A stretch of 64,000 nt of DNA from Rhytidiadelphus loreus (GCA_947034895.1 OX344764.1:46667348-46731347); one strand, 5' to 3'. Positions 11,360 through 23,743 are shown, numbered from the stretch's first letter. Made by a program: numbers and translations. Notes: a model not told the origin generated them from the letters alone.

Positions 11360-12229
11360 TGCAAATGCTTGTTGGTATACTTCTTAGGCGCATGAAATCA
11401 AAACATTGTCTACAAAATATTGTTTTTTCTAATCATTGGCCTCTAACAACTACAAAAAAATTGTCTCAACTTTTTTCTTGTTTAACTCTTAAATTCTCAC
11501 TGATCCATTGATGAAATTTACAATTCAGTCATTTGATATTCATTTTGACAAAGTTTAAAAAAGAATTGTGTAATATATCAATGGAAAGGAGTGTTTTACA
11601 TGAATCAATGTTATGGACATTTTGGAAGAATTACACAATTGTATATATTATGTTTATTATTATTTTGTATGATCTATACCTTGAGTTAGGTTGTGTGTTT
11701 GTTTTGATTTGTTTAATACATTGAGATCTAAAAAATTGTAAGTCCCCTGGTTGCATCCTTCATACCATTTGAAAGCTCTCTATTAGGAGGGGTGCACGGA
11801 CTTGATATCGTGGTGTTTGGACCTATGGTGTGAAAGACATTGAATTTTAAAGTTTTTATGAATTAAAAAAATAAAAATTACTTTCACTGGTACATGGCAT
11901 ACTAGTCTATACTTTAAATGAGTTTGTTTTGTTTTGCTTGTTTTGTTTGTTACGGTAAGATCTCTAGAACCATGCATCCCTTGGGTGCGTTCTTGGTACC
12001 ATCAAAAAGTCTTCTATAAAGAGGTGTGCAAGGACTTTATTTTGTGACATTCCAACTCACAACAAAAAAAGATATTGAATTTCAAAGTTTCTATGAATTG
12101 AAAAATTAAAAAAATCATTTAAATTTTTTATTTTATTATACTATCGCAACAGCACATAGCATAGTTATCTATATATATGAAGTTCAAGTGCTTGAGGGTT
12201 ATTATTACTTATCAAGGGGTCTTTAACCT
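11360..12229. other. AT-rich intergenic DNA, nothing recognised
   Basis: A diverged tandem duplication is visible: the stretch around 11755-11960 and that around 11985-12165 share GAATTTTAAAGTTTTTATGAATTxAAAA and GGxGTGCAxGGACTT phrases. No gene is supported. Confidence 0.45.
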
Positions 12230-12465
12230 AGCCAGGGTGAACTGATCCCATCATTGCCCCGTTTTACCCCTGACAAAAACACTGTGAAATTTTTTATATG
12301 CAATCAGATGATAAAATTTGCAAATTCTGAATTTAGATTTGCAATGAATGGCCCCTATTTAGCTAGGGGAAGTGTACAGATTAGAAAAATCACAGCAAAA
12401 ATTAGGGGGCTTTTTTTCACAATAACCCTTGGATGGGACAATGAAGGGGTCAGTTCACCCTGGCC
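12230..12465. mobile_element. Mutator-like MITE (236 bp) with 9-bp target duplication
   Basis: The ends read AGCCAGGGTGAACTGA and TCAGTTCACCCTGGCC, an inverted repeat that extends with gaps through CATTGCCCC / GGGACAATG. The flanks are a perfect 9-bp direct repeat CTTTAACCT (12221-12229 and 12466-12474). A 9-bp duplication is typical of Mutator/MULE transposases. It encodes nothing. A related left end (GGGTGAAATGACCCCTCATTG) appears alone near 48509. Confidence 0.85.
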
Positions 12466-12679
12466 CTTTAACCTTTGCTCAATAATGTTGTGAAATATCA
12501 CTTTACAAGCCAACCAATCAACAAATATGTCTACTATTTTTTCTGTTTGTACACATAGAGGTTCATAAGTCCCACATGCATAAAATTTTAATTCAAAAAA
12601 GTAGTAAATTCTTGTAAAGAAACAATACATATTTATATAGTGTAGAATGTCGAGAAATTAGTGTGGGGCAACCTAATTT

Positions 12680-13510
12680 CACTACACTCAAAAGGGTATT
12701 TAGTGTTGGATTACATTTAGTGTAATTACCACCCTACTTGACCCTACACTAAATGTCAATTTTAGGACGATTAGTGTAGTGCTAAACTTCAATGCGCCGC
12801 CTTTGTGTTGTCTTCACTTTTGTCATCTCCTTCCTTGGATTTCTTCCCTGGACTTCTTTTGCAATTTGCTTCTGCGACCTTACCTAATATGTTGCCTTTT
12901 GGGCCTCTCTTCCATTCCGACTTGGTTACCTTACCTACAGCTTGGCTTCTTCTCCTCTATTGCTATCCCGCTTCTCCACACTTACAATTCCTTGAGTGAA
13001 TGAATTTTTTGTGATGGTGGTGGGTTGCGGCAATTTCGGCTTCATCCAGGTTTGTTTTCCCCTATTCATTGATCCGTCAACCTTTTATTTATTTATTTTA
13101 CTCATCTTCCCAGTGACCTGTCGACATTTTTGCTGATCTTTTGCTTCCATTTTAGGAATCCGCCATAGCCGACACCCCACCGAGCAATTCCACACCCCGA
13201 CGCTTACAACAAGTTTCTACAATTGCTATTCACAAACGCATCATTACTTGGATGGTTCAACATTGCACACGTTTTCTACATTTTCTACTCCTTCCATCAT
13301 TTTCCTTGTCTTTAATCTTTTTCTTTCCAAATTTTTTTTACCTTCTAACACTAAATGTAAACCTCTTCATACTTCAAATTTACCATAGATTACTTTTAGT
13401 GTTAGAAATTACATTTAGTGTTACTTACTTTAGTAGGATAAATGATATTTAGTGTCATGGTTCGCAAATAGTGTTGCCAACACTAAATACCCTTTTTAGT
13501 GTATTGAGTG
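12680..13510. mobile_element. CACTA-like element with subterminal ATTTAGTGT repeats and a GC-rich core
   Basis: The left end CACTACACTCAAAAGGG and the right end CCCTTTTTAGTGTATTG are inverted, both continuing as GTATTTAGTGTTGG. Within about 170 bp of each end the motif ATTTAGTGT or its complement recurs about four times, as in CACTA elements where subterminal repeats bind the transposase. The middle (about 12790-13260) is distinctly GC-richer and CT-rich, unlike the ends, and may be captured host DNA. Its open frames (12779-13003) match nothing I know. Confidence 0.7.
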
Positions 13511-14030
13511 TATTTAAGTTAACTTACTGCAGTCAATGTATGAAGCCCAATTATTAGTGTGTCCAGTATAATTAGAAAAGGAACAATAAATTGACAGGTG
13601 GCAAGGAGCTGGTTCTGGTGAAGTGGGGCAAAAAGGTCACCCAAGTTGCAAAGAAATGGCAAAGGCGGGGGCCCCAAAGGGGAAAGAGGCTGGGATCATG
13701 GCGATCAGTTGGACCACGTGCTATGACATGAATAAGGGTTGAGAGTTTGTGACCTAAAAAAACAAAGCCTCAAATGAAATTATATTTGCAGGATAATACA
13801 AGAGCATGCATTACAAATGAGATGCAAATATAATAAGAGGTCATCCAGTTTGCAAGGCTAGTAGGCACCCAAAACCTGAAAATAGGGCTAGTTTTGCAAG
13901 CTTGTTACATGGCTTGTAAAAAACAAAAAACACACTTGGTTGACTTGTGGTTGATTATTCAGCACATCACTTGGCTTCTTTATCATTCTCTTTTTAGGTT
14001 GTTTTTTGAAGTAAGGGGATAATATCCTAA
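13511..14030. other. Intergenic DNA, nothing recognised
   Basis: Moderately GC-rich around 13600-13720 but without a supported reading frame. Confidence 0.4.
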
Positions 14031-14528
14031 GAGCATCTCCACCGGTGCTCAATATATTAGGCAGCCACATAGTCTATGGCATGCCAATTATGACTCCCAT
14101 GCCACAATAAAATTTCCGAGACCTACCCAGTCATTCCAATTTGCAAACAAAATCCAAGAACAAGTGAATTTATCGGGAACAAAATTTATGAGGTGATTGA
14201 ATTCCCCATTTATGAATTCCAATTAGTAGCTTCACATTGGCTGATTCTCACTCAGCTTGGTAGCCATGTTTTTCTTTTAGGTGGGTGGAGGCTTTTGCAT
14301 TCAAGCTAGACACTGCCCAATGACTCTCACACTTCGAAAACATCATTTTGCCCAGTAGCGTGACCCAAGTCAAATGAATCCAACACTAGAACTTGGCGAG
14401 TGGTAATCAAATTTTCTCGAGACTTGCGTTGATAAAATGAAAAACTTGCAACAGGTGAGGCAAAAAAATGAACAAGGCCCAACAAACCACTTCTAGGGGT
14501 ATTGTGGCATGCCTTCGTGGAGATGCTC
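14031..14528. mobile_element. PIF/Harbinger-like (Tourist-type) MITE (498 bp)
   Basis: Terminal inverted repeats GAGCATCTCCAC and GTGGAGATGCTC are flanked by TAA on both sides (14028-14030 and 14529-14531), matching the three-base TWA duplication of Harbinger transposases. The interior has no coding sequence. GAGCATCTCCA termini are also seen at the degraded element near 25811. Confidence 0.85.
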
Positions 14529-14845
14529 TAAGAGGCCACAATATGAATTATAAATGACCCTTTAAAGATGCTAAACTTTGTCCAAAGATCCAACATTGTC
14601 CACTAGGTGTGAATTAGGGTCAGAAAGCAAGAAACACCTATTGGATTTTGGTTGTATTTGAGGATAATACTCTCAATATTTGGAGCTTTTGAAAAAAAAT
14701 ATTTTAAAAATAAATAAATAAATGGAAAATTAGTGTAATGCTGTAAATGATATATATTCAAAAATTTGGACCTAAGAAATTTTTATTCCAAAAGATATTG
14801 CTCAAATCAAGCTGATGGAAAATTTCACAAAATAGATATTTTGAT

Positions 14846-15132
14846 CATTAAATGTGATTTGGGACAAGGGGAGGGCCGTTTCAAGCCTTTTCTCCCTTGC
14901 ATGTTTCCCTGCAATGAATGAAACGTCTCATTGTCAAAATTTAAAAATTAATTAATTAAATTTTAATTTTAATTACTTTATTTATAGTTTTTAAATGAAA
15001 AAAATTCATTTCATTTTTTTCCAATTTGACATCGTCATGTTAGATTGTTGTAGTGGCATAGTGGCAGCATGCCCCTATTCTCCACAACTTAGGAACTCGC
15101 AACCCTCCAAGACCCCCAAATCCCATCTAATG
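14846..15132. mobile_element. CATTA-terminal MITE, copy 1
   Basis: Starts CATTAAATGTGATTTGGG and ends CCCAAATCCCATCTAATG, an imperfect inverted repeat. The layout of GC-rich ends, an AT-rich middle (ATTAATTAATTAAA) and a right subterminal GGAACTCGCAACCCTCC matches the element at 55116-55398. No clear target duplication was found. Confidence 0.7.
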
Positions 15133-15730
15133 GTTTACATTGTTAAAAAAAAGTAGAAAAATTCAATTCAATTCAATAAAAATAACTCATTCTTGATAAC
15201 TTGATGGAGATGAGATTTCTTGGAAAAAATGATAGAACGACAATCTTAAATGTATAAAAATTTATGTGCAAGAGAGCCTTCTTTGCATGCATGTGGAGGT
15301 TAAGAAACTAATTATTTTTAGATGTCCTCTAGTAAATAGACATAACAAACATATCCTTTGAATATCCAAGTGAGATTCATTTAAAAAAATTCTTGATAGT
15401 ACAACCCCCCCGTGAAAGCTACTAAACATAACAAATTACGGAAATTAACTTTTTAATAGTACATGATTTTTCAATAATTTAGAAAAAGAATGGATTGTAA
15501 TTGGGCATATACAATACACTTTCAATATTAATTTCAAATAAATTAGGTAAAAATTTCAAAAGTTATGCTTGCATTTGAGTCGAACACACAAGATACAACA
15601 ATGATTTAGTACAAGTGTTCTGTACTTTCACCCCAAAGCATTGAGTGACATAGGGAAGGTGAAGTGTGGGCAAATTTTACTATCTTGGTAAAAACGAACA
15701 TGTAAAAAATGAGTGATTATATTGTGCGAA
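15133..15730. other. AT-rich intergenic DNA, nothing recognised
   Basis: No reading frame or repeat end could be supported. Confidence 0.4.
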
Positions 15731-15734
15731 AGGT

Positions 15735-17060
15735 GGTGATACAATTCTCCAACAATTTATAGGAGGATTCAAGAGAGATGCAAAAGAATGGTTCAATTTC
15801 AAACTCTTTGTGGTTGTTGTAGTTGTCTATCCTGTAATTGATTATAGTTCCTTTTCTATGCTCTTAATGTGCTTCACCATCCAAGGAATCATTGTAGTGT
15901 TGATGCAAGGTGTGAAATGTCTAATTGCATGGCCAAGTAATTTTTGGAGGTACTTAGCATGATCTTGGAAGGGTGAAATTCATTTCTATGTCTTGTGGCA
16001 AAGTAACTTTAGTGGACAATCAAAGTTGGTTATCTGTGCAAATTAATGCTTGTATAAGGGGTGAACACAATTGCCATTTGTTGCAACTTTCTAGGGTTGT
16101 CAATGGATAACCTTATTAAAACGATTGAGTGGGATTATATACACCATGTGGGCCTAATTGAGGATGTTATAGCTTAGAAACTAATTTGTTTTGGAGCTGA
16201 TGACGCCTCTATATTCTAGGGCTCTCGCCATGGCTTGACTCTTTAGGTAACACATGAATATGTACCTTATGTCATGGAAGTGCATTACATGACTCACTAG
16301 ACTAACTTGGTTGCAATGGCTCTAAGCGACCTACCAATGGAAAAGTACTTGGAAACTTTATATAACTCCTTGCACACTTGGTTGTATTCTCCTATTTTTA
16401 TTTCCAATTCTTTTTATAATCTTATGTTTATTTTAGTATTATTTGAACTTTATTTTTAATCTCTATTTATTTTTTAGAGTCCTTTCACCTTCTTATTTTA
16501 TTTCTTTTCTTCTTACTTGTAATTTTTTTTTTGTGAATTCCAATTTTCATTTAAAAGAATATCATATGCTAAGCAGTGTCTTTAGTCCTCTTTGAATTTT
16601 GTAAGTGGTATGAAGATAGTCAAAGCTATGCTATTGTGATGCAATTGCTTAGAATATGCGGTTGGCTACCAAAGATATGATTGTCCAAACTTCATACCCT
16701 CGCTAGTATGGCACAATCACTAGCTATGGGTTTGTTAGCAAGGGCAATATAGACATCCCTCATTTATTATTTTAAAGAAGTCAAGGGTACTATAATCTTT
16801 AGAACTTTCCCTTTGCAAATGCATACATAAAATTGAAGGAAGGTCAAGACCATCAAGCCTCCACTCAATAGAAATTTGCTTGTGCACAAGTTTGGAAGCT
16901 TTGTTTCCATTTTCTATAACTTTTTATCACATAGACTAACTTAGTTGGCAGTAGGTGGAACATCATGCTCTATTGGATAGGACCTTTTTAGGTTGGGATT
17001 CAAGTCCCCCATGATGTAATTCAAATGCCAATAAATTATATGAAAATATTAGCAAATGAT
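15735..17060 (+). pseudogene. Decayed hAT-family transposase gene (zinc-finger-862-like type)
   Basis: Reading the plus strand across stops gives hAT-like peptides. Around 16165-16400 the order KLICFGADDASIF, GSRHGLTL, YVPYVMEVHYMTH, NLVAMALSDLPM and LYNSLHTWLYSP matches the catalytic core of plant transposase-like proteins related to zinc finger protein 862, where the family has an acidic residue in GADG, a conserved GVHC.AHRTNLA block and a following SYFSHSPK-like block. Internal stops, many of them TAG or TGA, break it. Upstream sequence (15735-16160) is weakly similar and the downstream limit is uncertain. The gene is dead; no terminal repeats were identified. Confidence 0.65.
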
Positions 17061-19468
17061 TTGAGTTTCAAAAACTCATAATCATATTGATCCAAAAATA
17101 CAAAGTCTAGTAGAGATGGGGCCAAAATCTACATGTTTTAGGCAATCGAAGAGACATTTTAAAACCATGGGTCTTTTTTCAAAAGAGACACGAATTTTTA
17201 CTCTGAAAATTTGATGGTACTTTAAAACTCATTTACTACCAAAATCATGGGTAGTACAACTAATACTCTTTGGTTTCCAAAATGCCAAGAATGTACTACA
17301 CCATCAATGTGTCACTAGGTGTTGTGAGGTGCAAGTTGCTTTACCTTTGTCTATTAGAAAAAATGGTATCCCTTACTATCTAGACCTATTCTTGTCCTTG
17401 GAGAAAAGTACAATAAATATACATTAATACCATGTTTTGTTCAATTTCATTCCATATGCCATACTTTGAAAATGAGTGTACAAAATCCAAATGAAAAAAT
17501 CCAAATGTTGTAGTATCCCACATATACTACGATCCAAAAAAACTTGAAGCAAGAAACAATTAGAGTTTGGAAGTAAATGAATATCAAAGCTAACCACCCC
17601 TATAGAGTCAATTGTTTGATTGGTCATCAAAATCATTCAAAAAATGGTCAGTGCTTCTTTTTTGAGCCACAATGACTTCAATATTTTATTGCATATTATT
17701 GCATATCATTAAAGACCCACCCTCCTTGGTATTGTAAAAAGTTGGTATACATATGCTTAAAAAAAGAAAAAAATCTTGATAAAGTGTAGAAATATTAGTT
17801 TTCGATAGAATTTGAAGATTCTTAATGAATCAAAGACTTGAGACCTCATTTACTATTATAGTTGATCTATAGGTTGCAATTTAAAATGTTTTTGCATCCA
17901 CTTTGAATAGATTTGAAGATATTTGTCTTGTTATACAATTAATACAAATCATTTTAATTTGTATTTAACAACCAAAACTATTTTTTTTTGTCACAATCTT
18001 TTTGAATCCAAGATGTTTGCTTGTAAGGGCATTTACACAATACATTTGTTTGGGTTATAGATGTGATTTAATAAGATATGACAACAACCATATGATACCA
18101 TAGTCATTTTGACAAACATTCTAGACATTGAACATCGTTGTTGGGGAGATTCATGTTTAACCCTTACACGTTGACACAAACGTTTGGCGTCCAATGGATG
18201 ACATGGAATCCTTCTAGTAGGATAGAGGTGCAACTATTTGTCCTTGGAATTTTGTTGTGAAAAGGAGGTCTTCTACAATCGTTTGACTTCCAATGAGTGC
18301 TTTTGCTATTTCTTAAGCCAATGATTCACATGGTAATGAAAAGGGATGATTTCCAAGGTCACCCCTTTGTCCTGTAAGGATTAATTGTACAAGAAATCCA
18401 TAAAGTAACACTTTTAAGTTTACAAATGGACTTTGTAATTCACATGGTCACTTTTAGCCAATATATTATGAGTCCAATGGACTGTGTATCTTGCCAATGC
18501 GAAGACAAGACAAAGGAATTGCTCATTGGAGAGAGACTTCACTCCTGCTGCTCTGCTTTTGCAATTCGGGAAGATTCAGTTCCATGGGCCACGGAGGAGG
18601 CTTCAGCAATGTTATTAACTACCGTACTGTACTTCTTGGACAACAAAAGGAAACACGCTTCAATGAAAAAGTTTGGCTCTCCAGCAAGCTAGAAACCTGA
18701 CAGCTACTGTTCATAGTACCAATGCTCGCATAATGAAAATCAAGGTGGTAAGAGTCTGGTACCTTCGTGTGAGAACCATTGGATGATGACCTCGTAAATT
18801 TTCGGGAAGCCTCTAGCTTAGCTCAGCAAATCATCGGCATTAACTTACTCTTCGCGCGACTTTCAGACGACAGAAGTTCCATAATCATTCCAGTCCTCAC
18901 AAGGCCATGCATAGCTGAGGTCGTTCTCGTCTCCTAAAGTTTTCATTACCATTACCAGAAAGACAAGATACATGACCAACCACAATCGTGGAATTGAAGT
19001 CGCTGTACTTTAGAACTACATAGTCCACTCTGGAAAGAAAAACAGTCACTTTGCTCCATACATTACGCTAAAGAAATTCCAAAAAGCACACAACATGATT
19101 AAGCTTGCATCAGTTTTCAGAAAAACGCAAAGAGCAAGCTAGGAAATAAAGCTCACAGAAGTCCAGAAGAGATCCTCTGACACGGCACAATCACTCGCTT
19201 ATTATAAATACTAGGATGCACGGTACCGCTACAAAAGATATCGTAATTCGGTGGTCGTGCAAGGTCGTTCCGCCTCGTGAAGTAAAGAAATATCTGCAGA
19301 CAAAATAATAAGAGGGAACAAAATTTAGTCACCAAGTATAACAGTACTAAACCATTGAATTCTTAGAGTTTGCAAACTGGCACCGTAAGTGTAAACCACC
19401 TCTGAGAGGGTACAGAGGCGAGTTACGTACGTACCTTCAAACTAAGACTTTGCAGGACGGCCGGGCCT
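17061..19468. other. Intergenic DNA, GC rises from about 18.5 kb towards the pseudogene
   Basis: 17.06-18.4 kb is AT-rich without supported features. 18.5-19.46 kb is GC-richer and may hold the 3' end or 3' flank of the minus-strand pseudogene upstream in the numbering; a plus-strand frame of 88 codons (18426-18692) has no recognisable domain. Confidence 0.4.
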
Positions 19469-19932
19469 TCACTTTTGTGTCACAGACCTTCCATGGTGAC
19501 ATGGCGATTTCGAGAGGTCAACTGTGGATGTCGACTTGGAAGGTATGACGCCATCAGACACCGGTGTTTTGACGTTGCATGCGCGCGTCTTGCGACCTTC
19601 AGATGATTTTTTCGTGTCCATGTCCGCTGAGGCAAGGGCCAATTCTTGTTTGAGCTAGAGAGACAGCAATCGCGACCCATCTACTAGTGAGTAGCTTGGA
19701 GCGTTTCTCATGGAGCGTCGAATCGGTGGTTGCATGAAGTCATCGTCGTCACTGTCGTCACCACACGCATTTTGGACAGCACCTACTCTCTTAGGACTCT
19801 AGTCTTCAGCAGCTGGAGAGTCTGAGCTAATGTTATCGAGTCCCCATCCAAGTTGCCTCGCAACGTCCTTTCTTACACAAAGCAGACCAACATGCATGCA
19901 GAGATTTCTGTAAGAGGACAGGCAAGATAATA

Positions 19933-20185
19933 CTCCCTCTGTAGCAAAATGATTTTCCACTTTGAATGTCATGTGTTTTTAAGGTTGTTTTTTATTAGGT
20001 AAGAGAAATACTTCCTTGTGGCTAATTCTATTTAGGTTGGAATGAACACATGCAATGTTCTTAATTGATTCTAGTGCTATAAAATTTGGAACCTTTCTTA
20101 ATTATATTTTTCACAATACGTTCAATGAAATTGGCTCAAAAAAATATCAACAAAATTGTAAACAATCATTTTGGGAAGGAGGAAG
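19933..20185. mobile_element. Stowaway-like MITE inside the last intron of the pseudogene
   Basis: The ends CTCCCTCTGTAGCAAAATGATT and, inverted, CTTCCTCCTTCCCAAAATGATT match, and CTCCCTCYGT is the classic Stowaway (Tc1/mariner) terminus. TA precedes the left end; the right flank is TG, so one base has changed. It sits wholly within the 320-bp intron 20227-19908 and makes up most of it. Confidence 0.7.
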
Positions 20186-20584
20186 TGGCAAGCAAAAAAC
20201 AGTGGAATAGAGTGGAATAATGCCAACCTTCGATCTTCACTCTTGCAGGTTCAAAAGCCAAGTCTGTCATGCGCGTCATCATCGTCTTCCAAAATTACTG
20301 TGTCCAGGGTGAGAGGCGGCAACTTCGATGTAGAGTTCTTGTTCAAAGCACCCGGCCTCTCACCCGCGGTCACCAATGAAATTGTCGGCGTCAAATGGTA
20401 ATCCTTATCAGCAAAGACTTGTCTGCTGGTGTCGCCAATGCCCCCACTCACAGTTCCCTTTGAGATTGGTCCTTCTCTTTTCTTGGCGCTCGAACCTGCA
20501 AAAGACCCATGTGTGGCAAAAGAAGAAGCATTGTCAGCGGGCAAAAGTTCTGTACTACGAGTGCATTGAGGTGTCTCAGATGTA

Positions 20585-21567
20585 CAGTCGGGTACCATAA
20601 AGTTACGAACTTTTTCAAAAACTTTATAAAACATATCACTGCATTCCAACTTTGACACCCTCCCGAGGGCTCAAAAATTATTTTTTTTCCATGAAATTTT
20701 TTTTGTCAACAGAATCTATGTGTTAATAACATCTGTGAAAATTTTCAAGGCTAAAAGACTTACACAAAAAAAGATATTTGAATTCTACCAATGTGTGTAG
20801 ATGTGAAAAAACATTCATTGCTGCCAACTTTGACACCCTCCCTAGGAGTGAATTTTTTTTCTTTTGCCATGAAATTTTTGTCATGAGATCAACTCTATGT
20901 TAATAACATTTGGACCAAATTTCAAGGTCATAAGATTTACACAAACAAAGGAATTCGAAATCTACCAACATGTGTCATTGAAAGGGACAATTTCACTTAA
21001 TTGCCAACTTTCGTAAACATATTGGTAGATTTCGAATATCTTTTTTTTTGTGAATCTTTTGAACTTGAAATTTGGCGTACATGTTATCAACATAGATTCA
21101 ATCTCTTTAAAAAAAATTCATGGCAAAAACAAAAAATTTCAATCCTTGGGAGGATGTCAAAGTTGGCAATAGTGAAACTCTCCCTTACAAAAACACATGT
21201 TAGTACATATCATATATCTTTTGGGGGGTAAATATTGAACTTGAAATTTGGCACACATATTATCAATGTAGAGGTGATCTCATAACAAAAATTTCATGGC
21301 AAAAGAAAAAGTTTTCAATCCTTGCGAAGGTGGCAAAGTTGGGAGAACTGAAAGTCTACAACTACACATGTTGGTAGACTTTCAATATCTCTTTTTTGGT
21401 GAATCTTTTGGCCTTGAAATTTGGCACAGATGTTGTTAACATAGGGATGCGCTTGAAAAAAAAATTCATGAAAAAAACCCCAATTTTTGAGCCTTCAGGA
21501 GGGTGTCAAAGTTGGTAGCAAGTTGGCAGGAATGAAAAAAAGTTCGTAACTTTATGGTACCCGACTG
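20585..21567. mobile_element. Tc1/mariner/pogo-type foldback element (983 bp) inserted in an exon
   Basis: Flanked by TA (20583-20584, 21568-21569), it begins CAGTCGGGTACCATAAAG and ends with the exact complement; the inverted repeat runs at least 31 bp. CAGT next to a TA duplication is typical of mariner/pogo ends. The interior is built from about 170-180-bp units around the phrase CCAACTTTGACACCCTCC: two in forward orientation (20645, 20823) and about three inverted (near 21150, 21330, 21500). It would therefore fold into a long multi-unit hairpin. It encodes no transposase. Confidence 0.85.
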
Positions 21568-21589
21568 TACAGTACAACACATTGCAGAG

Positions 21590-21688
21590 TTGTGCACATT
21601 GTTGCACAAGTGTGCACCCTAAACCACAAGTAATAACACAATTGTGCCCACTACTGCAAATCAACCCAGCAGAATGCACAACTCTGCG
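21590..21688. repeat. Short inverted repeat TTGCAGAGTTGTGCA
   Basis: TTGCAGAGTTGTGCA near 21591 is mirrored by TGCACAACTCTGCG near 21673, with further GTGCACA words between. It may be a small MITE next to the larger foldback element, inside the pseudogene reading frame. Confidence 0.5.
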
Positions 21689-23743
21689 TACATGTAGACC
21701 CCCACCCCCCACCCCGGTTATGTACCAATTTGTTTCGCAAATGACACTGACTACAGGAGCTCTGTTCATGAGTGTACGCAGCCAAGTGTTCCGTCAATGA
21801 AGGGATTGTTTCCGTACTATTGTTGTCCAATGAAACGGTGTGCTTTTTATCACACAACGTTGCATTTGTGGATCGTGGCCAGTGCATTCAGTGTCAATCC
21901 GTGCCATGTTGTCCCATATGAGGAAACCTAAATCACTCACTAGTGAGTGTTGGTAATAATCTTGTGACGCATATGGGAGACGGATACCCTGCGAACTATC
22001 TCACTGTAACGAATTCTTGGCCTGCATCCCCCCAAAAGAGCAAGGTGGAGATGTCTCCTTTTTCAAAGACCATTTAACTGCAATGACGCGACTTGCAGTA
22101 CATGACTTCTTTCGAATGGATAAAAGAGCAGGTCCATGACAGATTTCGAAGCAGGTCCATGTCTTCATGCATGTGAAGTACACATTCCATGATTTACAGC
22201 GTGAACACCCTAAACCAGATGGGAGATAGTTCGACTCTCGCACTGACCCCTTAATTGTAACCCTAGAATTGGGATAAACCGTGGTTGAGAAATCGGGCGA
22301 ACAAATTGGCTGCAAAAATGGAGACAGGCAGAGAAGCGAACAACAACTAAAGTCATGTGATCACAGAACTGAAAGCAAGTATTTATTGGGAATATATACT
22401 CACCACCAAATGAAGACTTGAACTTCTTAAAATCCTCAGAGTGCTCCATGCCCGGGCAATGTGCAAGAGCCCGCTCCCTGCGCGCGTTGGTCCAGAAATC
22501 GCATACGCTCGTCGTCGCAGCTGTGCAAAGCCTCTTTGTCGAACATGACTTCGTCGAATTCACGGAAACTAAAACTCTTTAGCCATTCTGGGACAGCCAA
22601 TGCTAGACATCGTTGCAAGGTACAACGATCGTCATTATTGAAGTGAATTATTGCACACCAGGGGTGGTATGTGTGCTTCCAAGATGACAACTGAAGATAC
22701 ATCGTTGTGGCTAAATTCGGATTGGCACTACACGCAAACAATTACTTTGAGAGCATAACCGGCGGCGTCTTCGTGTGCAGAGGGGTAGACCATGGGATGG
22801 GGTAATAAACCTGCACCAGCATTGGAATTGCTCCTCTAATGTAGAATGAAGCAATTCTTGTAACTCCCGACGCTGCTGCAATCGCCGGAGCGCGTTTGTC
22901 TTCTCCTCCAACTCGAACTTAGTGCCCTTGTAAGCACTCTGCAACTTGGATGCCATATTTGAAAGCCACTCGTACCTCACTTTGCACGTCCCCTGATTCG
23001 GTGGTACTTCTCGGAATGCCTGTCGACGTTGATTCAAAAGGCAGGAATGCTGAGAGATGGGTCGGCGCAGACCTCTTGAGTAACAACGAACTCTCCAGCT
23101 GCAAAGAATGTGTCGCGGGGTGAACCTTCATGACATCGGTTTTTTCTCTGTCGACTATCTCAGTCTGGACTTCTTGCACTTCAAAAACATCCAGTCTCTC
23201 TCTCTCGAGCTCTGCATTGGTAGTGACGGAGTCGAGGACAAACATCTCAATTCGGATTTTCTCACCCAATTTCTCGACTTCAAGTTTGGCAAGCTCCGCT
23301 TCGTGCCTGGTGGACAAAACGTCCAGAAATTGAGAGACTTCCGTCGCAAGCTTGCGCGCCCACAATGCCGCTATAGTCCCAATTCCTGCAAATCTGTCCA
23401 CAGAGGACACGCCGGAAATCAATCCACCGAGTTCAATGTGAAGCCAAACGCCTTCTCGATCCCCGAAGAGATCTGTTCGGACACGAAAGAATTGCGAACA
23501 TTGTGTGGTATTGACATCTTCCCCGTAAGCTGCCCAATTCACCGTCACACCTTTTTCTTCAGCTACTCCACCTATCACAAACTCCATCCCGATCAATCCA
23601 TGAGAAGCCATCCCTGTCTTGGAGTGCAAAAGTGGCCACAGTTTCTCAACTTTAGTGCAAATCTACCGCTCCTTGCAGACTGTGGAGAGTTCATAACATT
23701 GTTTACCAACGAGTCATCCTTGAAAAGGGGACCCTTACAGTGA

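Larger units (their letters stand above)
19469..23611 (-). pseudogene. Five-exon gene of unknown function, disrupted by stops, a frameshift and a transposon
   Basis: My exon model is 23611-23126, 23049-22811, 22727-22404, 22209-20228 and 19907-19469. All introns are GT-AG (76, 83, 194 and 320 bp) and all joins keep phase, giving about 827 codons if damage is ignored. The ATG is at 23611. Exon 1 carries a likely coiled coil (residues about 88-163); exon 2 continues it (FELEEKTNALRRLQQRREL). Exon 3 has HTYHPWCAIIHF and exon 4 CSRCKSWNVYFTC with CFEICHG, together suggesting a zinc-binding module. Exon 5 is acidic then basic. Damage: TGA at 22001-22003, 21794-21796 and 20251-20253; TAG at 19799-19801 and 19655-19657; one extra base near 22494; and a 983-bp element in exon 4. 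I do not recognise the family. The first donor (AAG/GTTCAC) is weak. Confidence 0.6.

Noticed and set aside
20376..20658. Small independent genes at 20.3-20.66 kb
   Set aside because: These frames run into the terminal repeat of the foldback element and are pieces of pseudogene exon 4 or its shadows.
23108..23743. 211-codon plus-strand frame at the start of the pseudogene
   Set aside because: It is antisense to a coiled-coil exon, and the minus-strand model keeps phase through five exons.
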